Source of the DNA: Sanghuangporus weigelae
Taxonomy: Eukaryota; Basidiomycota; Agaricomycetes; Hymenochaetales; Hymenochaetaceae
NCBI GenBank assembly: GCA_033182465.1
Contig: CP137321.1
Location: 1,302,001-1,366,000, forward strand
DNA: 64,000 bases
Direction: 5' to 3'
Below the pieces are notes generated by a model that worked only from the letters and a program-made list of their open reading frames with translations, was not told the origin of the DNA and did no database searches. Below are positions 57,702-64,000 of the stretch, piece by piece (within the stretch, counting starts at the first letter, position 1; every line of letters begins with the position of its first letter). A program made the translations under genes and the position numbers.

Positions 57702-57898
57702 AAGTCGTTTATCCGTAGTAGGATAGCAAATTCATTCATGACTTTAACGAACGAGATGATAACAGGCGTATGCATGACGTAATGATGATCGCCGTTGTAA
57801 ACACCGCTGCCACTTGTATCGTTGAACATTCATCATCACCATCCAACTATGCCGCTGCTGCATGTTTGAGCCTTTAGCTCTTTCACATCGTTACTGGA
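57702..57898. other. Intergenic region, 197 bp
   Basis: Short gap between two plus-strand genes; no features recognised. Confidence 0.35.
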
Positions 57899-60448
57899 AT
57901 GGTGACTTCATGCGAAATCAAAGGCCTAGCTGACGATACTCTCGGAAAAAGACACGATCATAGGTCAAACTTGATTCAGGCTTTCATTGATTCACAAAAG
58001 CGTCATGCGTCTGCCTATGCTTCTGAAGGAAAGAAAGAACTCTCGAGATGGGTCAAGAGCTGTGGAGAGGAGGTTAGCAAATCTGCGAAAGAGACTACTA
58101 CGCAAGGAGTCTTCTCGAGCCCCATTCTGAAGCCCCGTAATGCCAATGCGCCCACCGTAGTTCAACAAACTACTCTTCCATCATCCAATGATAAGTCTTG
58201 TTCCGGCGGGAAAGAGAAGAAACACGATAAGTCGGCGCTTGGTTCAGCTCGAAGAGCATCGCGGATGCAAACAGATAGATCGGCGACAAAGTCAAAGAAG
58301 AAATCGATGCTACTCCCTTCTAAAATGGATTCTGGAAAAGAAAAAGCGAAGTCGAACTCAAAGGTCGATCAGAAAAAGCGAGAGCGCTCTGAGAGTGATG
58401 ACGAGAGGGAAGAGCGTGAGTTCCCTTTCTACTTTTTTTCGCTTTGTAGAACGGTCAAGGAACATTCACTGAAAACTCTATCAGGACTTGCTCAACGTCG
58501 AGACCGAAGACGACATAAGAAGGAGATAACTGCTCCGAAGGCACGTGGAGGAGGAGAAGCATCAAGCTATGAGGAAGAACAAGAATCGATTATTCCGAGC
58601 CCCTATACATTAAAGAACAAGAAGAGTAAATTGCCTGCGGGTCTTGCTCTTTTGCACGGCTTCAGCGCCGAAAATATCAGCAAGCATAGATTAACTGTAC
58701 GCATTCTGATTTTCATTGTTAGATAATCTGACATTCTAACCTTCATAGATGGCACCTATGACAACTTCTGGAGTATTCAGCAAAGGACGGGCCTCAATGA
58801 AAGCAAAAGTAGAAAGGAAGAAGACACCAAAAGGTCAGCTTCTTGATTTTCATACGTCGCAGTCTCTGAATGATTGATAGGTTTTGGCTTGTTCAACGAA
58901 CTGGACTTCCTTAACAAAGTTCCGACCTCTGTCCGAACCAAGGATCATGCGTCGAAACTACATGAAAGATATGCCGATTCCAACTCTGATGACTCCGATC
59001 ATCTGCCCAGAAGTCAGAATCTTACCGGCCATGAAGACGCTGGCTCGACAGAAGTTTCTTGTTCAGCCTCACCCTCGAAGAAATCATCCGTCTCAACGAA
59101 TCCAAATGATGATAAGTCCAACTATGCATCCGAGGTCTGGGAGATCGAAAAGGAGTTTCTGCAAAATGACGCTGGTTCTGGAGAGCCCTCACCCCGCGAG
59201 AAGCCAGGAAGCCTTGTTATCAATAGTAGAGAATGGGATTGGTGCATCTCTGAAGCTCCGGATAAGCTGGATGATCGCCTTCCGAAGTCCGCGGTTGCCA
59301 AGCAAGGACAAGGGAACGAATTGGTCGTCAAGGGTTGCTCTTCGGCGGTCTCGACTATTTCACCATCTCAGTCGGTTTCTCAGATTGTTGCAAGGGCCTC
59401 TCTTCCCCAGGCTCCCTGTACGACGTCAAAATTCTTTACGCGGCGCGACGGAGATAATAATGACATCTCTGAAGAAGTTCCTATGAAGGCAATGAGGCCC
59501 GTTGAGCGACACGAAACTCCTGCCATGGACGTTTCCGTCGTGGAAGTCGACTCAGAACAGAAGACTCTTCAAGATCTGAGGCTTGTCGACGAAACGAAAG
59601 AGGCGCCAGCTCCAAAGGAGACTGAGGAGCTTGAAGACGAATATGGGCGATCCTTTCGCCTCGAAGGAACTTTTGAAGACTTGGAAGCAGAGGTATTGTC
59701 AGCACTCGGCATTCGAGCCGACGGAATTATCCCGCAAATTATTCCAAGTGAAGATCACCCCCAGATTCAATTTCTTGCAAATGATCCAGAAGTGATGAAC
59801 CTTGGTTCTCCTCTTATCCACCAGAAGAGACAATGCCGCTGTAATACATGCGGCATCGTCGCGGATAATGGTCACGAAGAGGATCTGGAAGACGATGAGG
59901 AAGATATACATGCGCATGCGTTTGGTGGACACATCTTGGAAACCGACGCTCTTGGTACACTTGGTAGCCCTCTAGACGCGCATCAGAATGACCTTGGCTC
60001 TGCTTATGACTACGATTCGAGCTATCTTGTCGCTGAGAAAATGGATGGAGCTTCGTCGCTCGCTGAGGACTGCTACTTCTACGCGTATCCACCAGGCACT
60101 TTGAATCCCGATATAGAAGATGGTTCTTGTTATACTTATGAACTTGATACGGACGTTTCAAGAGGGCAGGAAGCTTCCAGCTGGTCCTGCACCTCTGGCC
60201 TATCAAACAGTCGTGAAGGGGGATCTGCAAACAACATACAAGGAGACATGTACCACGACGATCCGATAAGCGAAGATTACACAGACATCCTTTCCCCAGG
60301 CGATGGAATGCCAATTAGCACGGGAAGTTATTTGCGTCTACACCTAGATACTGCAACTGAAGCTACGGGGCCAGTTGATTCACTGAAGGAAGTAGAAGTT
60401 GCAGTCGCCAAGGAGTTTCAGAAAAAATTCTACCCAATCAGATTTTGA
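57899..60448 (+). CDS. Large disordered orphan protein, probably nuclear
   Basis: About 750 residues, no family recognised. The N-terminal part has a helical patch (DHRSNLIQAFIDSQKRHASA, ELSRWVKSCGEEVSKSAKE) and Lys/Arg-rich stretches (KSKKKSMLLPSKMDSGKEKA, RRDRRRHKKEI) that look like nuclear localisation signals. A short ordered-looking element follows: NKKSKLPAGLALLHGFSAEN, ISKHRLTMAP. The large last exon, more than 1.5 kb, is acidic and Ser-rich. It carries EYGRSFRLEGTFEDLEAEVL, SALGIRADGIIPQIIPSED and a small Cys group (QCRCNTCG), then ends EVAVAKEFQKKFYPIRF. Four exons are inferred. The N-terminal KLPAGLALLHGFS and C-terminal FQKKFYPIRF are the best candidates for conserved interaction motifs. 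Confidence 0.6.
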
Positions 60449-60996
60449 TGGATTGATGTACGGTATGAGTAGATGAAAGTAAAAAAGCCAGCATGATGAT
60501 TATACGATACGAACGAACGAACGAATAATAATAATAATGGCGCCAAAGGTGTGATCTGAAACGCGTGATGTCACGCGTTCCATCTACTTATCAGGCGCAA
60601 AATATTGAAAATTGAAAAAGATTTTGAGACTATAAGGTCATAAAAAATAATATTAATGCCTTCTTGAGCATATTCCACGAATTATACGGGATTAGATATA
60701 ATTAGATGCTTCTCCATGAAATCTGCGAAGGGGTGACAAGTCAGCATAGTTTGTTTGTCCCTGTTTGTTCAGCGTGAACTAAATTACATATATGGTCGCG
60801 ACGCGCCAGAATCCCGTCGTCCCTTCTTCCTCTGTCCCCACTACACTTCACTGTGTCGTTCGTTAGCCATTTTAATTTGACACAACAACAAGTGGCTCGT
60901 CGAGTCAAGTTGAAGTGGGCTCGAACGAGAACGGTGTACGTGCAGAATCCTTTTTAAGGTCGACAATCAGTTCTGAGACACAAGTTTAGTCGGACC
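60449..60996. other. Intergenic region, 548 bp
   Basis: AT-rich upstream region of the GTPase gene; contains the microsatellite listed separately. No gene is supported. Confidence 0.4.
60511..60538. repeat. Compound microsatellite
   Basis: About 3.75 copies of GAAC followed directly by five copies of AAT. It is a simple repeat just downstream of the disordered orphan's stop. Confidence 0.75.
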
Positions 60997-63900
60997 ATGG
61001 AAAACAATCTCAGCCACCCCGTGGTAAAACTCGAGCAGATTGAAGCCCCGATTCTCCCTTTTTCGAATGCTGAAAATAAGGAAAACATCTCTACCCGTAA
61101 TAATGCCGTAGACTTACCAGTGAGCTTTAGTGGTTCGGTGGTTCGATGAGGTCACTTACTTAGCTGATCATCGTGTATAAACTTTCGCGTCCCAAGGCAA
61201 AGAAACTCAAATCCGAGACCGTAGAGACCGTGAAGATGGAATCTGAGCCGAATATCACAAAGCAGGAAGAGGTTGCTCGGGCAGATACGAGGGTCGTTTC
61301 ATCCATCCCCGCGAATTACACGATATTCAACTCTCCAGGAGATATCGCATTTTCTCCTGAACGGTTCCTCAAAGAGGGTGTCGATATGGTGAAAGCAATA
61401 AACGCCCATGTGAAGCGTCTTGAAATAGGCAGCAAGCTACGTAAAGACGTATGGCTGAGAGAAATATCTAGGTATGCGTTTTTACGGGCCCATTGTCGAC
61501 ATTAGCTTAAATCGTGCAAGCCTCGAGTCTCAGGGATCACCGAGCACAATGATAGCAGTATGCGGAGGTGCGTTGTTTTTGACCTCCATTTCATGTTCTT
61601 GCCATATACTGATTTACTGTCAGCGACCGGAGCGGGAAAGTCATCTGGTCTGAACGCAATCCTTGACGGTAGGCGATTCATTCTTGCCAATATTTCTTGT
61701 CTCTCATGTTTGCAATCAGACAATATCGTACCCACAAGCGGGATGAGAGGTTCGCGACTCTGATCAATTCATGTCTGTCTTTGCTCAGGTATACACAGCT
61801 TGTACCGCCGTTGTCACCGAGATTTCGTACCACAACGAGAAGACGATTGAGGCAGACGTATCCTTCCTATCTGAGAGGGAATGGAGAGATGAGCTGGAAG
61901 TCCTCCTAGATGATTTACTGGAGGAAGACGGTTCATTCAGACGTACCACTGATCTTAGAAGTGAAGCTGGTGTTGCGTGGCACAAGGTATGTTAGCACTG
62001 CTCTGAACATGCTTTCTCTAATTGACAATTTCAAAGGTCCATGCACTTTATCCGACCCTTACGCAGGATCGGCTGGCTACTATTGCTCAGAGGGTGCCAA
62101 GCGAGCGTGTTGATGCCATCTTGGATGTTGATCGCAGTATGGTCCCAATTCTAGATGTCTGATACTCAGTCTCACTCAATTTCCAGAGATCGCGCAGCTG
62201 ATGGGATCGACAAAGAAGATTGTAGCGAGGAATAGTAAAGAATTTGCCAAGGAGATAGCGTATGTCTGCAATGGAGCTGCATGAGATAATATTTTTCACT
62301 AAGATCCTTTCTAGGAAATATATTGATTCCAAGGACGAGAAACGCAGTAAAAAGAAGGACAAGGAAAAGAAGAAAGACGGCAATGGTCATGCGTTGTGGC
62401 CTCTCATTCGTCAAGTCAATGTTCGCTGCAATAGTCGTGCTCTCAGTACAGGGGCTGTTCTTGTCGATCTTCCAGGAGTAGCAGATGCAAACGCCGCCCG
62501 TTCGAGCATCGCACGGGACTACATGAAAAAGGCCAACTGCGTATGGATATTAGCACCTATCACCAGGGCAGTCGACGATAAGACGGCAAAAGGTATGTTT
62601 TCTTTCGTGAGATGCAATTGTCAGCCCTAAAACCTCGGTTCCAAATATAGACCTTCTCGGTGATGCCTTTAAATCACAGCTTATGAGTGAGTGCATACAC
62701 TCTTTTCTTATTTGAAAGGGAAGATCTTATTCTGTTCTTATAGTGGGTAAGCGCGCAAGTGCGCACAGCGGGATCTTTGCCTGATCTACTCTGATTTAGA
62801 CGGGGGTTTTGCGGATGTCGAAAGTACGATCACATTCATTGCTACGAAATGCGACGATATTTCCTGTTCCGAAGTTATTGGTTCTTTGTCACTCGAGGCA
62901 AGTCCTTTTAGCCCGATTTTAGCTTCAAGAGTGGGAAAATGATTCGTTTCAGGACGACCCTGTATTGGAAGAAATCGAGGGACGCATTACGGAAATCCGA
63001 TCCGACATGAAAGGGTGGAAGCAGAAAAAGACAGAAGCAGAGAAAGTTGCGAAAGGTAAGATCTTGTGGAAAGGAACATGTACATCGCTTATCGGGCATT
63101 TAGGCATCAACCAAGAATTACTCGCCATTCGCAATGACCTCACTGAACACCGGGAGCATCTGAAAGCCCTCCAAGAGGGTAGAACATTCACACCGAGCCA
63201 GCCCGCAAAGCCAGGTAAAAAAGCAAGCAATAAGAAACGCAAGAACTCCCGCGGAGGTAAAGTGGGGTCTCCGAAACGCATGAAAGAGGACTTCGATGAT
63301 ACAGAAGAGGCTGAAATGGCATTAGATCCTGATGCTGAAGAAGAAGAGAATGCAAGCCTCGATGACTTCATTGACGACGATCCCATCAAGGGTGATAGCT
63401 CTGACTCTGAGTCCGCTTCCGACTCGGACTCCGATTCTGCCTCTGACCTTGATGATAAATCCGATCGTAACGAAGAAAACATAGATGAACTGGACAGTGA
63501 CCCAGAGTCATCACAACCAGATGGTAGCGGTGATACTCTCACAGAGGAAGAGGTCAAGGCACAGATTGAGCAGAAAAACGCAGAATTGAAGGATGCTAGA
63601 GTGAGACTATCAGAAGCACGGAAACAGCGGAAGCAGGCCATGGACATGATCTCGAATCTGACGGAAAAGCAAAACAATACACAACGAGAGAAGAATGCTT
63701 TCTGTTCTTTGAAGCGTTCTGAAGTACGTTGTAATTCTGAACACGGTCCTTTTGGCTCTAACCAGTGTGCTAGTATTCCCGCGAGGTGCTCAAAGAAGAC
63801 TTCCGCATCGGCCTTAAGGTAGGACGCAGTGCCTCACCTTTGCAGTGTGATCGATGTGCTCACAGAGAGTAAAGGAACTTGATGATGCTGCGGAGGAAAA

Positions 63901-64000
63901 GCGCAATCCGATGGGATTCGACCCCTCTGTCAATCTGCGTGATTACGACGGTATCAATCTGCCGGTATTCACAATCTCATCCCGGGATTATATCCGAATC
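60997..64000 (+). CDS. SLIP-GC-like dynamin-superfamily GTPase (partial, runs off edge)
   Basis: Large GTPase resembling nuclear GTPase SLIP-GC (NUGGC). The N-terminus (MENNLSHPVVKLEQIEAPIL, PAKKLKSETVETVKME) is polar with a nuclear-signal-like KK-KLK. The G domain shows P-loop VCGATGAGKSSGLNAILDD, the switch I Thr region (TSGMRACTAVVTEI), G3 VLVDLPGVADANAARSSIAR and G4 ATKCDD. Predicted coiled coils (RITEIRSDMKGWKQKKTEAE; EEEVKAQIEQKNAELKDARV) flank a basic patch (KKRKNSRGGKVGSPKRMK) and a long Ser/Asp/Glu stretch. The last exon in view reads GFDPSVNLRDYDGINLPVF and is open at the edge, so the stop lies outside the window. At least nine introns are present, many under 60 nt. Confidence 0.75.

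Noticed and set aside
62949-63677. 242-residue minus-strand frame rich in Ser
   Set aside because: Mirror of the acidic, Ser-rich and Lys-rich exon of the GTPase gene.

Overview
The window reads as nuclear DNA of a filamentous basidiomycete fungus, most likely an Agaricomycete. Genes are densely packed on both strands and are cut by many short GT-AG introns of about 45-70 nt. Intergenic gaps are a few hundred bases. The protein set is fungal: a YVC1-type TRP channel, GH16, HEM14, PET191, ATG10, AIR-type zinc-knuckle protein and EDEM. I see no transposon, retroelement, viral remnant, rRNA, tRNA or CRISPR array. Products were recognised by eye from translated exons, so exon ends are approximate unless stated.

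Layout. 0.4-5.4 kb: YVC1-like vacuolar channel (+) converging on a secreted phytase-like esterase (-). 5.7-11.1 kb: three minus-strand genes, GINS subunit PSF2, haspin kinase and a secreted CAP/PR-1 protein. 11.7-17.9 kb: AIR-like CCHC protein, secreted GH16 glucanase and an orphan membrane protein, all plus. 18.3-22.7 kb: THO3/TEX1 (-), a PLP aminotransferase (+) and an RRM protein (+). 23.1-26.4 kb: a degenerate eIF4A-like DEAD-box protein (+), the most unusual gene here. 26.8-29.8 kb: Elongator subunit ELP2 (-). 30.1-34.3 kb: four mitochondrial genes in a row, holo-ACP synthase, IBA57, PET191/COA5 and protoporphyrinogen oxidase. 35.1-41.6 kb: GPN3 GTPase, a Ser/Tyr/Gly/His-rich orphan, PYM, a DUF1640/FMP32 coiled-coil protein and a FAF1-like ribosome biogenesis factor. 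41.8-45.7 kb: an orphan low-complexity gene and a tandem ZNRD2-type zinc-ribbon gene, which together hold two to three likely GC-AG introns. 45.9-54.5 kb: EDEM/MNL1 mannosidase, APRT, ribosomal protein eS1, ATG10 and acetyl-CoA acetyltransferase. 55.1-64 kb: a DAL5-family MFS transporter, a large disordered orphan, and a SLIP-GC-like dynamin-superfamily GTPase that runs off the right edge.

Most genes are housekeeping. Recurrent themes are mRNA processing and surveillance (AIR, THO3, PYM, RRM protein), mitochondrial biogenesis (30-34 kb, FMP32, thiolase) and cell-cycle or replication functions (PSF2, haspin). The points most worth following are the eIF4A-like pseudohelicase with every ATPase motif eroded, the non-canonical introns and microexons, the mitochondrial gene block, and several orphan proteins.
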